A stretch of DNA of 64,000 nt from Diphasiastrum complanatum. Lineage: Eukaryota; Streptophyta; Lycopodiopsida; Lycopodiales; Lycopodiaceae. The notes below the pieces were generated by a model. It saw only the letters and a program-made list of their open reading frames with translations. It searched no databases and was not told where the DNA came from. A program made the position numbers and the translations under genes. Below, one piece after another: positions 32,760 through 47,201 of the stretch (position 1 is the stretch's first letter; every line of letters begins with the position of its first letter). The stretch lies in assembly GCA_029204225.1 (NCBI GenBank), contig CM055100.1:34993645-35057644 (forward strand), read 5' to 3'.

Positions 32760-34100
32760 AGATGTACACCACACACACGTGTGCATTGAAGACTTCAATT
32801 GGATGTATCTCTTATTAATGGTGCTTGATAGGAATATTTCAATAGTTGATACTTTGGGGATCTTTAGATCCATATGCTTTGTGAATATTCCTTTTCATGT
32901 AAGCAGTAAGGAAAATCTTATCTCTGTCAAGAGGATGATGGTGAGATCCTCATATCTACCAACAATCCAAGAGCATGATGAAAAAAGACCAAGGATTGAG
33001 GAGTCGTCATCCCAACTCATGGTGCCAAGGAGATTTTCAAGAGGCAAGGTCGAGTCTATAAGGCTCACAACTCACGGGAAGGAGGGGAATTTTCAGGTGG
33101 TATCTACTCCAACACATCCACTTTTGCATACCATCTTGCTTTGATGAGATTTCTACATCTCAAGGGTGGAGTGAGACAATGCTAGTTTTGTATAATGCCT
33201 CTTGTACGGACATATCTCATGTCATTACTAGCTTAGATCTGGTTCTAAATCAGCTACAAAGCAAGTGGTTGTGTCATCAAATGTATGCTCTTGGATCTTG
33301 TAAGAGCAAGAATGAGATTTTCATTCATAGTGTGAAAAATCATGTTTTCTTCATTTTATGAGAAATTTGTGAACTTCTCATGAGATTAAGTGAATCATTC
33401 ATAAAGGACACTTACATCCTTGAGCAAGTATTTAGCCTCAATAAGATCAAGATAGTTTTTTTAATTTCAAGATTAGATCTATCATGCAAAAAGTCCATAG
33501 TTTGTGGACTAGAATGCAAAATCTTGATAATCAACACTTTTGTCTTTTTGTGATCTTGATCTTTATGATCATTATGAGGCATGGAGGCCTCAGGTTTCTA
33601 TCATTATGGTGCAGCTATTTTCAAGGAAGAGGAGCTCTCAAGTCAAAGGTCTTCTTCAAGCATGGAAGGAATTGAAGGAAAAGGTGCAAATATGGCAGAA
33701 TGTTCATTACGGAAGGTGATATTGGATTTCCATCAAAGAAATCCTCTCATGGCAATGGTGAATTGACTTCTACCAAATGACCTTTGGTTGGTCTTTACAT
33801 CATATTCATACCAAAGGATACACACAAGAAGTATCTCAAGTTTCTTAGCTTTGATCAATTAACATCAATATACTAAATGAGACTATGCCCTATTTATAAT
33901 GTTAAGAGCTTGTGTTTGCAACCTTCTAGATTAGGTTGCCACTTAGCCATATGCTCATCCTTAGCCATCTATCTACATGAATGGTCTATATGTGAGTACT
34001 CAACATTTAACCAATAGGATTGCATTCTATGTTGACCAAACAATGAAATATTTTTAGAGGCTCCAACTTGGCCCTTTCCTTGCTGGTTCTACATGTGTGT
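32760..34100 (+). other. Coding-like but stop-rich region, possibly an old LTR-element interior
   Basis: The plus strand has several moderately long open pieces (32779-33144, 33179-33361, 33484-33675, 33581-33766) with hydrophilic, Ser/Lys-rich peptides but no recognised motif. After 33860 a sequence with CCCTATTTATAATG and a repetitive Ser/Cys-poor stretch looks LTR-like on the minus strand. A relation to the TR-GAG tail could not be shown by eye. Confidence 0.25.
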
Positions 34101-34352
34101 GAGCTAGATTTTGACTTTGGTAGATTATTTAATTGGGCCTCCAATATTGGCCTAAGTCAGTAATTGCAAATTTGCCTAGTTGTGAAAGTTTTCATATGCA
34201 ATAACAATTTTGATTGAATGTTTTCGAGGAGGCTGAAATTTTGTACAAATCACCATTTATCCATATATCGACAAATCAAAATGCAATTCATATACAAATC
34301 AAACACTCTTTAATTCACTCTCAATTCTATGAAACACAAAGTAATAAAAGGT

Positions 34353-34525
34353 ATATATCACAAACACATTAATTTAAAATGATACTTATATAAAACACAA
34401 AATATAAAATGATACACTAATTTTTTGATTGATGCAAAACACTAATATATATCACAAAATTAATTTAAAATGATACTTATATAAAACACAAAATTGTAAT
34501 TTGATTGATGTAAAACACTATTAAG
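34353..34525. repeat. AT-rich direct repeat, two copies
   Basis: TAATTTAAAATGATACTTAT followed by ATAAAACACAAAAT occurs at about 34370-34404 and again at about 34460-34494, each followed by a variant of TTTGATTGATG-AAAACACT. The unit is about 90 bp. Confidence 0.85.
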
Positions 34526-35349
34526 AACACTCTATGGATCTTTACATCATAATCGAATTTCATAACATGCATTCGATTAGAATATATTGACATTAAACTG
34601 AGATCATAAAGTTATATCAAAGCATTTGTATCATTAAATCTCATGTCTCTATTGCATGCGTAGTTTGTATCAAATTTTAAACCATAAAGGAAGATGTTAA
34701 TCACTACACAACATTAATAGGACAATTGTGTGTTGCAAAATGCCTTATTACTTTTTAGTGAATCTTATTCAATGCTATTGCTTTTTTTTATTTCAAACAT
34801 TCACAAAAACTTAAAATACTACAATTATCGCCCACAAAATATGAGTTGGATAAGAGTTGCTACTTCATCTTGCTTTGACACATGCTCAAGTCCCAACTCC
34901 CGTGAGATGGGCATAAGTAGGATTGTTGTGCTACAAACCTAGTTTTGCCTTCATGTGGAGGTACAATGTATATATATTGGAAAGTGATTACTCGTGGAAC
35001 AAAAAAACAAAACAATAAAGCCTTTGGGGCATAGCCTTTGGACCATTTTGTGTTGTTTTTGAAATTGTCTATAGACATAGCCTTTGAGCCTCCCATTGCC
35101 ATTATGCAGATACAACCTTCAAGAAGTTGAGTTCGAGGCCATGATTTGTAGTAGAATTGTATACAATGCACAATAGCGAAGAGACGTACAATGATGCCAC
35201 AAATTGTAATGTGTTTGCTAGCTATTAATAGTAAAGGGGAGCCATTGTTGGGTTGTCCCCCTTTTTAAACTTTAGATGGACATACAGATTATAAAAAGAG
35301 AATCTTGTTCTTTCTATGAGGAAGAGAGACTCAATACTCTCTCTCTCAC

Positions 35350-35374
35350 TCACACACACACACACACACACACA
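35350..35374. repeat. (CA)n microsatellite
   Basis: CA dinucleotide tract preceded by CT-rich sequence, about 850 bp upstream of the AKR2 start. Confidence 0.85.
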
Positions 35375-35999
35375 AACTAGACGCTACAAACATTGAGTAT
35401 TGACAACGACGAGCTCAAAATATGGTTTCCAAGTTGTGGGAATGCACAATTTTATAAGATCAAGATTACTTGCGCAATCAAATTCCTATACAATCGCCAA
35501 TAGCTAAAAATATCACATACTACATGTCAAAGATTGATTAATGTCTCATAAATTTGAACCTCTATAGCATCTACAATATGTACTAGGTATCTGCCATTCA
35601 GACGCGGGCTACCTGTTGTAGCACCCCCGAGGAGTTGCTCGAGCAGCGAGGGTGACTACAATACATAGCAGTCCCGAGCTGCTCGAGCGACGAGCTACAA
35701 TACGTAGCAGTTGCAAATCTAAGGTGAAGATTAAAAACGTTTTAGAATCCATTGCTATGGCTCCGAACCAGGCTGTTCACAGCCAATCGGGTGATGCCAC
35801 ATGGCCAATATCACTCCTCACAAATGCTAGAGCCTTATAAGCAAAATATCAGCTCAAAGAGTCTACAACCACAAAGAATTGTTAGGTCACAACGTCTTCA
35901 GAAAAAGACATGGGTCTGGATATTATATCCACTAAGATCATGCCACGTTGAGAGAGACGAGTGGCTAGAGATGAATTACCCGGTTCTTTTATCCACTGG

Positions 36000-36214
36000 T
36001 TTAAAAGAAAATCCGCCATATTTTGTTCTCTCACCATTTTATTAGTCTCTCCCCTTCTTCTTCTTTGCTCTTCGTCTATTTTTCTTCTTTTTCTGCTGCT
36101 GCTGCTTTTCGATCGCATCTGCTCGAAGCTGGATCGTAACTTCAGCATCAAGGCAAAGCTGCGATTTGCGTGCGCTCTTGTTTCTTCAAGCGAGCGGACG
36201 GACGGTTCTTCGCC
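36000..36214 (+). promoter_or_regulatory. AKR2 presumptive leader, pyrimidine-rich
   Basis: The 200 bp before the AKR2 ATG are rich in CTT/TTC runs (TCTCCCCTTCTTCTTCTTTG) and CTG repeats, the usual look of a plant 5' untranslated leader near a TATA-less promoter. No clear TATA box was found. The ATG context CGCCATGGCC is near ideal for plant translation. Confidence 0.45.
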
Positions 36215-36224
36215 ATGGCCTCAG
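36215..36224 (+). CDS. AKR2: AKR2 exon 1 (10 coding bases)
   Basis: ATGGCCTCAG followed by GTGAGT. It contributes Met-Ala-Ser and one base of Gly4, which exon 2 completes in phase. Chosen because the frame of exon 2 has no good upstream ATG at its acceptor and because this ATG has an excellent context. The tiny size makes this the least certain exon, but the phase and splice match support it. Confidence 0.75.
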
Positions 36225-39104
36225 GTGAGTTGGTGGATCGGATGCTGGTTTATCTGGCGTTTATCAGTTTTTTTTCCGCTTCTAATCTCTTGGTTTTTGC
36301 TGCTGCATGCGTTGCCAAGGGCAGCGATGACGCTCGCTGTGCCGTGTATCTGGAAGATGAATATTGTAACAATTCAGGCTTATTAGTTGATAGATGGTTG
36401 CTTCTGCCAAGATTGTGTTGTCTGTCTCTTCCAACCTGTTATCAGCTGACATTCAATCACATACGAACGTTTTTTAAGCTTTTATCGTGGAAGGAATTCA
36501 TATCTGCTCTGGCCAGGCCAATTTTTTCGATCTAGTTCTACCGACTGTAATTCTGGCCCTATTAGATCTGACGTATGCGGAGCTTGCTTTGCATTTGTTC
36601 TATCAAGATTCGAAATTGGTACGGGTTTATTATGTACTGGTGGCACTTGTCTCTGAAAAACACCGTTAGATTGCTTTGTAATGCTTGTCTGTGTCTCTGA
36701 ATATTTTCGGAGATTTTGTTTTTCCATTCGTCTTCATTGTTTGCGTTTTTAGAAGTCCTATTGTCCCATGAACCTAGAAAAACTATATGTTCACAAACTC
36801 CAGATTACATGCCATCGTCTTCCCGATATTGTCCTCCTATGTCGTTCTTTAGCATGACTTAGATTAGTTTACGCTGTAATGCTTACGGGAGCGCCAAATA
36901 GAATGAGGTAGAACCGTGCGCTACATGGTTGATGATGTCTAGTTAATTGCTTTCATTCGGTTTAGTTTGTGAAGGGATCAATTGAGGGCATCAAAGTAAG
37001 TGCGGTGCTTGTAAAAGGAGTCCATGAGGATTTGAGCATAATTTCAATATTTTTCTTCTTTTTAGTCTGCGGGCACCTAACATTCTGCTATAGGAACGTT
37101 AAAGGCTACTAGGTTGGCTAGTTTACTCACAAACAAAGTGAAGCTTTTCAGAACCAGGGAATATTCAGGAATCTGCACGGTAGTAAGTAGTCTTCCACAG
37201 AACAAAGGGTTGAAAAAACATTGCTTTTATCTATTTCTGTTTGAAAAAGTTAGTTGACTGAGTATTTTTGCTGTGTTGTAGCCAATTTGTTGGTTAGGAT
37301 CAACGTATTACAATAAACTAGAGACCTCGTTTTGTGTTCTATTCCACTCAGCTGCACAACGGAGAACAAATCATAGTCAATTTCAAGTAAAAGAAGCTCA
37401 GCAGAGCATTTCAGTATAAGTGTGAAAGTTTACTTTTATGTCATTCTTTTTTATCAATAATGATACCACAAAACATAACTGGATCTATAATAATGAGGAT
37501 GATAACAAGCCGAGTGCCTATATTAGGGTGTGCTTTATGAGTGCTAAACAATAAGTTGGAAGGGGGAGGAAACTTTCTAAATCAAAAAACAGAAGGTTTC
37601 CACTTTCCCCTTGCTTATATTTTATAGCTCATAGACCAAGCCCTAAATTGGGCCTTTTGACCTTATTATAAGGCGATTATTTGAAGAGTAGATCTCAACA
37701 TAGCAGGGTTTTAACTTCTAAGTAATGACCTAGAGCACAATATTTATGCTATATAGCGAGGTCTGGTGTTCATCCTTTGGAGGTTATATCCAATTTGAAT
37801 TGGGTTAAGAAAAAGAAAATCTTATGTTTTTGTCATAATTTGATGATTCAAATTGGAATGATCCAATTCAAACCAAAATTGTGGTTCGGATATGATCGAA
37901 ACATGATTCAAGGAAACATTGAGAAACCGGAATAGTCGGCTCTATAACCCCATGAATAGAAGCATAGAAAGAGTGATGATTATTGAGAGCAAATAGAAGA
38001 TGAGGGCTCTAACTAGAATTGTTGTCCTGAATTGACTAGCATATGTACCAACTATGAGAGGAGCATGCACCTCATGACATTAGATTTTGGTCCTCTATTT
38101 CATTGTGATTATCCTATGGCCCATGAAATGTATGTTGGTCCTTTATTTTTGCTATGTCTCGTGTGTATCTTTGCCATTGAGCTTTGTTTTATTCTTGTTG
38201 ACTCTTTTGTTTATCTGGCTTTCTTGGTTGTGCTCTTGACTCTAGAGCTTGCAGCTTAATCCATGATTTCTTTTGCTCATGTGTTTGAATTTGAAGCTTT
38301 CCATTAAGTGAATACATTGTCTACAATCTCCTCATATTAAGTGCATGATGCTAGCTCCAATAACAAACTGGCTGGGTCTAGGATAAGTGGCAAAATTCAC
38401 TCAATGAGTTTGTACAAGGCTCAAGTGCTAATCATTGTTTTGCCAAGAAAATGTTCTCTTTACTACTATCGAAGGAGATTGTAGAAGAATTCAAATCTAT
38501 TGAAGTGTAGGTAGTTGAAAGCAAAACAATAAACTATATCTCTAAGAACAATAATGATGAATTGTGTCGAAAATAGAGGTCACAATAATGTCCTTGTATT
38601 GAAACTAGTAGTTCAGTTGAGGATAGATGTGGAATGAAATTTGTATCAGCAAATAGAGCTTGTGATAGCTCATAAATACTACTCTCACCTAAGGACCACA
38701 GAAAAATAGGCTCACGTGGCAAGAACAAATTTTCATTCAAAATGTTGAAATATAAAATAATGAAAATAAGAAATAATGGGCTCATAAAACAATGAAAGAA
38801 TTAAAACAGACTTATATTTTTAAGAGTTGGAATTATCTTTAGATGGTAACTAGCCAAATGACAAAGTTACAATATTGTCAAACTAAACTATTAATGCATG
38901 ATGACACATCGAAGGATATGAAAACCAGGTAGAATAACATAAAATCGAAAGCAAGGCACCTTCAAAGTAAATAAAGGTGCCATCGTGGCACTTGATTAGA
39001 CTAGGCATGGGGTGGGGTAGCATAGGAGTAGCTAGGGTTTGCAAATCGACAACCATACAAAATGGGAAGGGGGTGAGTTACAAGCTTATGATCAATGTTA
39101 TGAG

Positions 39105-39137
<33 letters not shown>

Positions 39138-39793
39138 TACACATACACATAAATTTGTTTGATGTATTGTGATTGGATCATGTATTGTAATTGGATCATT
39201 CAACTAACGTTAACCCCTAGGCCCCATCTGGAACATAAGTCATGAAGGCAATCAAGCTACTGCTAAAGGCCCTCTCTGGTAGGTGAAAATGGTACCACAT
39301 CATCTGCATAGAGGAGAATAACAATCAAGATGTCTTTGAGTTTGCATCCGGACCCTCTCCTACTTGTCAATCTATGGCCCAAAAAATATACGTGAGAGGG
39401 AACACCCCTGCTTCAATAGTGCTCATGAATTGCTTAGAGATACACTTGTTGCTTCAAAAACACCCCAATACTCTCTCATATAATGCCATCACCCTAGAAC
39501 AGTGTCATCAAAAAAACGAAGTTCTCGTATCTGCTGAATAAGCAGGGAGCGTGGGACGAAATCGAAGGCCTTCCTGAAGTCAACGAAGCAGCAATAAACA
39601 CGTTCTCCTTTGTGTTGAGCTTCCTCAATGATGGCTCTGAGAGTAAAGATATGATCTGCAGTGGATTGATGGGCTCTAAAACTAGCCTGGCCCATAGCAT
39701 GTAGTCTCCTAATCTCTGCCTCAATACTTACAATTGATTGAAGAATGGTAGCATACAACTTCGCAATGATATGGCCAATCATGAGAGTTCGAT

Positions 39794-39838
<45 letters not shown>

Positions 39839-42800
39839 CCATATAAGACAAAAGCAAAGACATTCGAATGTATGTGCAAGAGGCAATAGTACCTTTCTTG
39901 AATTAAAATGCACATAGTAGAACGTATGAGTGAAATAAGGCGCTTTATCATTTCCTCCTTGTGCTATTGTCTTTTGGTGTCATTTAGGAGTATCAATATT
40001 TTGTATCCCAATGGTAACCATGTCGTAAACACTCAATCTAACTTTTCTTTATCATTTGGAGTTCATTGTAAAGGATTCTCTTGATCTGCTCAAAGTTGGA
40101 TGTGTATTGAATGTCAACATGTTTTTTAACCTATTCATGGTTATGAAATTTCACAGGAACAATCTTTTAGGATGCTCTTTGAGGTTGGCACAATTAGCAC
40201 TATGTTTGTGTAATCTAGTCAAGTGAGTATTTTCATGCTAGTTGAGCTCTTCATTTTGTTTCTAGCGAGGTCTGAAAATTTGTGTTATGCAGGAAAGGGA
40301 GAAGATCATAAGGATGTTGGTGCAAGTAAAGAAAGTTTGAACCCATCCTCTTCCCCAAATAGCTCAACTTCTCAATCAGATGTTGTTAGTCAATCGAAAG
40401 CCAAGGGTGGCGATAAGAGAGCTGCAGCTACTTCCATTGAGGATATAGGCCTGCCTAATCCTTTTGATTTCTCATCAATGTCCAATCTTTTGAATGTATG
40501 TGAGTTTGTTCTCGTGAAGAGTTCATGCATTTTAAGTTTTGAATTAGTATGAAAGTTCATGCGTATGTATGGAGTTTGGTACCTTGGTTTTGTTTTTATT
40601 GTGTACACTTATCTTCTAGGAAAGTCTTATTTCAAGAATAGGACTCTATCCAAGAGTTCACTAGGATAAGAATGGTATTGGCTTGCAAAGGGGAAGCATT
40701 GACTAAACCAAGGCAAATTTTTTTGCAAAGCAATCATTTCTTTTGATACATGATGAAGATATCATTGTCTTTTGCATGGCACCAAGTGACAAATTTTGGT
40801 GTTTATCCTACATATAATATATTGTATACTCAAATAGGTTGACAACTCAAGTTACAAAAGGCAACATTGATTAAGTTGTAATATGCTTTGAGAAGGTTGA
40901 ATGTCTGTGCAAAGTGTGTGCATGTTTTTTACCCCCAAGATCTAAAGCTTTTTATGTTTAACCTTCAAACTTGAAAGCCTATGGGATCGTCTCTTCTTGG
41001 TGTGAGCCACAAGTATCACACAATTTTGATCTATTTCCCATGTGCTTTAGTAGACTCTTAGGCTTGAGGGCGGTTAAAGGAGAAATCCATTGCTTTGGGA
41101 GCCATGAACTTCTTTGATTTTTGTCGTTACACAAAGGCTTAAATAGTGTGATCAAACAAATTTTTTGACCACTTGTTCAATTCTTCGACATTTAAAACAT
41201 ACTCCAACACTCCAAGCAGTGGTACTTTTCAAGAAATTATCTTTGATTGCCTTGTAAATATTGTTGTTGATATTATTGTACATGTTAATATCAATCATAT
41301 CATTCCCAATACATTCAATCAATTCAACAAGCGTATATTTTTTATATGTCAGTGTGATGCATGATTAGTATATCCTGCTGCCATCGTGGCAACAGTGCTG
41401 TCTGCTACCAACCTACTTCCCCGCCTTCCTCCCTGCATCCCGATGATGTTGAGATTGATGCTGACCCAATGTTTCACCCTTTGTTGGCTACCCCGGATCC
41501 ATCTGCATTATACGGTACCTCCAAAGTTAGAGATCAATACACGGTTAATTGGCAGGTTATGAAAGAATTTGGGAATATTCATCTTGGTGTAAAAGGAGTC
41601 TTTGCGTTCTATTTTTGAGTTTGTCTGACATGACAAGCAGGCACGATATATTTGGCTTTGTATTGATAGACACGACATTGGCTTGGATAGAGACCTATTT
41701 GTAGCAGCATGTTACTTTCTTCTAGAGACCTCCTCATTTGCTTATACCACCGGTTCACCTTTTCTGGATCTTTCTACAGACATTGTCAGATATGTGGAGA
41801 GGATACATTTTTCTCACTTGTGACTTTAATGCCAAGACAGCCTCGCTACAGTTAGAGACTTCCATGATGCTACCAATCACCTGATGACAGTTTGGGACCT
41901 ATCAGTACATATGGGGAGTACTTGTTGTAGCTGGGTGAAGCCCATGAGTTAGCCATTTATAATGGCTTAGCTTGTTGGCTTGATTCTGGCAGGTATACAT
42001 GTCACCCTCATAGTGGAGGTCATTGTGTTGTTGATTATCTCATGGGGTCACCATCCTCCATCCCACACATATCTGATTTTCACAGATCACTCCTTTCTAT
42101 CCTTCAGTCTTGGCACTATCTTGACACCACATTTGTCTTCCCGCCACACCTCATCGTGCACCCTCATGTTACTTTGACCCCTTGTGTAGACCTCTCTACC
42201 AAGAATCTCTAGCCTCGTTACTATATCGTTTCCCACACGATAGTCCATTAGAGCACAAGCCTCCTTCCTCACCACTTCACTCCATACAGTAGCCTCACTG
42301 GCTTTTCCTTCCAAGCCTCATAGAAACAAAACGACCCCTCTCCACTTCCTCTAGACCTCCATACCCTCCTTGGTTGGATGATGAATGTCGCTCTTAGCAC
42401 TCTCTTGTCACACACATACGTATAAATACCCCACTCCTCCTCCATTCGGCCCGTCGTGACTCATTCCCTTCACAGTATACTTCACTATAAGAAATGTCCT
42501 ACAAAGTTTTAAAGGGAAAATGTCTAGTTGATCTCCTTAATTTACAGCTTTTCCACAGGTGCCTTTTGGCGTGCATTGAGCACTGAGGCATAATCCAAAA
42601 GATTGTATGCTTTGGGTCAGGCAGAGTTCAGGGCACACTATTCTACTACTGATCATATTTTCACACTCCGAGCTCTTATTGAGGTAGCCAGACGTAGGAG
42701 AGAGCAAGTGCTGTTTTTTTGTGGACTTCAGGAAGGCCTTTGATTCTGTTCCACAAGCCTGACTCATCCAGACATTACGTGATTTGGAGTTTTTCCATGG

Positions 42801-45415
42801 GCACTATCCTAGCGATCATGGCACTTTATGAGAGAGTTTTGGGATGTTTCCGATCTGATATTGGCATTTCTGAGTAGATCTGGAGAACCATTGGGGTGAA
42901 GCAGGGTTGCTCTCTTTCACCTACACTATTTGGATTGTATATCAATGAGCTAGAGAGAGCCATTGAGCAGTGTGTCGGTACAGGTTGCAGACTGGGTGAT
43001 AATTGATTGTCATCCTTCTCTATGCAGATGACGTGGTTCTACTCTCCTCGACTAGAGAGGGCCTATAGAGGGAACTGTTTCCATACCTTTTACCTTAGAT
43101 GGGGCTTGGGGGTGAACATTGCGAAGACCAAAGTTATGGTCTTCAACAAATCCAGGGCTTTCATGCTAGGGATGCTTTTCAGGGGTCCCATATTTAGGTT
43201 CCGTAAGTTCATTCAAGACGCCTCAAGTAAGTTAAAGCTTTTTTATACACGTGTCACCCCCATAGCCTTGTATGTAGCAGCGGCATGGTGCACAGGTCTC
43301 ACCTCATCCGACTAGGCTAGTATTTCATGACTATAGACTACTATGCTATCACGCATGATACGGGCTAAGCCCTTTGTCCCACACCAGATTATTCTTGCTA
43401 ATTCTGAGTAGAGATACACACAGGCAGCTCTCACCTCTTTCCAACATCTTCATGATTAGCGTTACCGGCTGTCATGGTTTTCCCAGACATCTCACGTCCT
43501 CGTGACATTCAATATCTCTATCACGGACCTCCCCTTCGGTACTCACCAATTTATTAGACACTTTATATATAGGGCATATCTTGACCGAGTCTGGCAAGCC
43601 AACTAGGGATCAAACTTGATTATTATCGGACTCATTTTTTAGAGATGATACAGTTGGGTTCCCGATTTTACCACATTATTTGGCTTCTATATTGTCTCAT
43701 GGCCTCATGCGCATACTCAGTCAGCTTCGTATTTCTCCACACCAACTTGGGAAGACCGGACGATTCCAGGGTATTTTGAGAGAGGAGAGGATTTGTTAGC
43801 CATGTTCCTTGGGTAAGATGGAGTCTGAGGAGCACTTCATCTTCTGATGCCTAGTCTATATGAGATCAGAGGGAGATATCATTGTCTATTTCGAGATATG
43901 CCTGTACATTGTGTTCACTCATCACATACGAGGATCCGAGCTGCGTGACACTCATGGTATGAGCGATGTTCTTACTATGATAGACCCTATGTCAGACAGA
44001 TCAGCGTAGTCACCTAGCATCATAGCTCCAGATTACATCCTTCTTTTCGAGGAGACCTAAGACAGATCCAAGGTCAGTTGATGTTGATGATGATGCACAT
44101 ACACACATAGACTAGAGAGAATGTATTAGACATAGCCATGTTGCAATCTGAGCTACCCGACCTACCATGAGGAGACACACATCTTCCAGGTGACGTTGGT
44201 AGCACATGCCCTCTACCTCCTATAGCAGCTCGCATTACACCTTCCTCATTCCCAGCAAGACATGATGATGATGACACTATATCATTTGATTATTATCTAT
44301 ATTACACATGTTTTTACATTTCATATCTCAATGCATAGTTCAATTCAATCTAGTTTATTTAGCAGCCTATCTAGTTTCACTTTCTTTAATGTTATCAGAG
44401 ACATTTATACACTCCTATTGATACCACACACTTGAGATATGTATCTTTTGGTCTTATATGACTTTTGGCATGGAAAAGACATTAATGAAGCTTTCTTTTG
44501 TTTCTCTTGATGAGAAGACATTTTGTAGTACAAATAGCAATTTTGCCTCTTCCAGAATTTCCCCTTGCGCAAATGCAAAGTCTAAGTCAAATGATGAGGC
44601 GACTATCACCTTAAAACACTAGGACCACAGACAACGTGGTCAGCTTTCAATACCTATAGTATTGAGAGTCATACATCGACTTCCACGAGCACATATACTC
44701 ATCACGAGATGTGGCACTATCATTACCCATCATCACGACTTCTTTCAAACGATTTCCTTAGAATATCAATTGATGTTTATCCTTCTAGATAGATACATTT
44801 TCAGTTTAGACATTTGGATCACTTTAGTGTTTATGAGCTCTTTTATGAGTTTTGGTTTTGACTTTGTCATTTTTCATAGTTATGATGTACCCTACAGTAT
44901 TGAGTTTTAGTGTTATATCTTGGAGACCTATTTACGCTACCATAGTTAGTAACATTGAGACACACTTTTTCGGTCTTATGCCCCCTTTGGTACTTTAGAG
45001 ACGTCAATAAAGCAAGTCTCACAAACACATTTCTCATTTGCCTCAATTTCTAGGCACTTTCATTGGTTCTTGACCTACATTGTTGCACAAGCCTTCATGG
45101 TCTCTTTTGGATTGGCCTCCCATATATATATATGCCTCATCTCTTTGTCATCGCCACTCTCTTCATCCCTCTTCTTTGATTCGTTTTGTGGTTGTTTTGT
45201 CCAATTAATATTCCTACTTTTGATAAAGATATTGAGACTTGAGAGCACATACAAGATATTGTATTATTATAATGGTTAGGTAGTTGTTTAGACGACTTTC
45301 TTTTAGGGAAGTTCATTTCTTTTTTTAATTTAGCTAACGACGAAGGCTCTATCAGCTGTTTATCACACTTGACATCTATTACTCATCTTAAGAGTATTTT
45401 ACATACATTAATAAA

Positions 45416-45467
<52 letters not shown>

Positions 45468-46083
45468 CTTTCTCCTTTCTCCTTTCAGATTTCCTGTCTC
45501 CTTCTCTCCCATGCAAAGCAATATTGCATTGAATATGTTGTGAAAATTTACTTCCTCATCCTAGTCTTTGTTAGCATGGGTTCTTGATTGACAATAATTT
45601 ATATTTTAATGTCTGCAGGATCCAAGTATTAAAGAAATGGCTGAACAAATCGCTAAGGACCCTGCTTTTAATCAGATGGCACAACAATTGCAGCAAAGTG
45701 TGCAGAGTCCTGGAGATGGAATACCCCAATTGGATACGCAACAATATTTTTCTGCAATGCAACAAGTTATGCAGAATCCACAGTTCATGAACATGGCAGA
45801 ACGTCTTGGCAGTGCTCTCATGCAGGTACAACTTATATGTTGAAAAATTATTTAAATTAAAGAGATCATCTTGCCCCTATTGTCAAATTACTTGTAAACT
45901 TGATTGAGCAAATTGAGGCAATGCCGCAATTGATGCCTTTGTTTTTTAGTTGGAAAATGTTACAGATATTAATAGTGCAAATATTTAGATGAGCTTGCTT
46001 CACATATAGTTTTTTGGTGATGATGAGAGTAAGATTTATATGGTGTCATGCACTACAAATCCCAAATCCTACATACATTTAGC

Positions 46084-46149
<66 letters not shown>

Positions 46150-46352
46150 TAGGCTGTTGTGGAGAAAACACGTTTTCGAGCTCCTCATTGGTCCAAGTTT
46201 GCCCTAAAACGTCATTGATAAGCAGTTGAAAGGCATTTGGATCGGGGTTTGAAGGGCAAACACGTTCATTTTAGAAAGAGATCTTAGAAAATTCTAGAAA
46301 GAGAACTTTCAAGAGACCGTGAGAGAGAGAGCGCGAACTTTCGAGAGACAGC

Positions 46353-46422
<70 letters not shown>

Positions 46423-47127
46423 TGATATATTGAGAGAGAGACAGATAAAGCGAGAGAGATGTGTTCATCCTGATAAAAGGGAGTTGGGAATTTGCTCTAT
46501 TTCTCAACAGTCCAGCGTGGCAGATCAGGATGGTTGACTGTTTTTGGGTGGCACATAGATTGAGTTTCCAGTTGCAAAGAAAGCATCCAACAGCTCGTGA
46601 TTTGGCTTCGCAAACTGAGATTTGTGCATTGCCTAATTCGAATAGTTTATGGCAGTTCATATCAACTGGTTGACACGTATGCGGTGTGTGTGCATACTGA
46701 TCATATGTATCTATGTCAAGATGTCAAGACTGCGGAGCTTGTGCTGCTGCTGCTGTACTGATACTATAGAAAGATGTAATGCGAGCCACAACATGAGAAA
46801 GTGTTGGAGCCTGCTGGCGTCGCCTGTGTGCATGAGCATGAGCATGTGTAGCAGTGGCATGCCTCTGTGTGAGTGGCTATCATCCTCATCGTCGTCGTAA
46901 TCCTCCTCCGACACTAGATCACGTGATCTCCGCCTAGTAAAGAATGAAGTGATCAATGGCTGTGAGGTAGAATGTTGTGGTGTCCCGTATAAACCTCTCC
47001 GTAGTATGAATATCTCACGTATCATCAGAGTGACACATCGTGGGTCCTCATAGGCCACGACAGAGCGTAGAGTGGTAGGCATGTCTCGAAACAGGCAGTG
47101 ATACCGCCCTCTGATCTCATAGTATAC

Positions 47128-47201
<74 letters not shown>

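Noticed and set aside
35125-35150. GTTCGAGGCC, a possible tRNA B box
   Set aside because: No A box or foldable cloverleaf at the right distance.
35961-36386. 141-residue ORF over the AKR2 start
   Set aside because: Lies in the pyrimidine-rich leader and intron 1, in a different frame from exon 1, and shows no domain.
40390-40608. Minus-strand ORF over AKR2 exon 2
   Set aside because: Antisense shadow of a confirmed exon.
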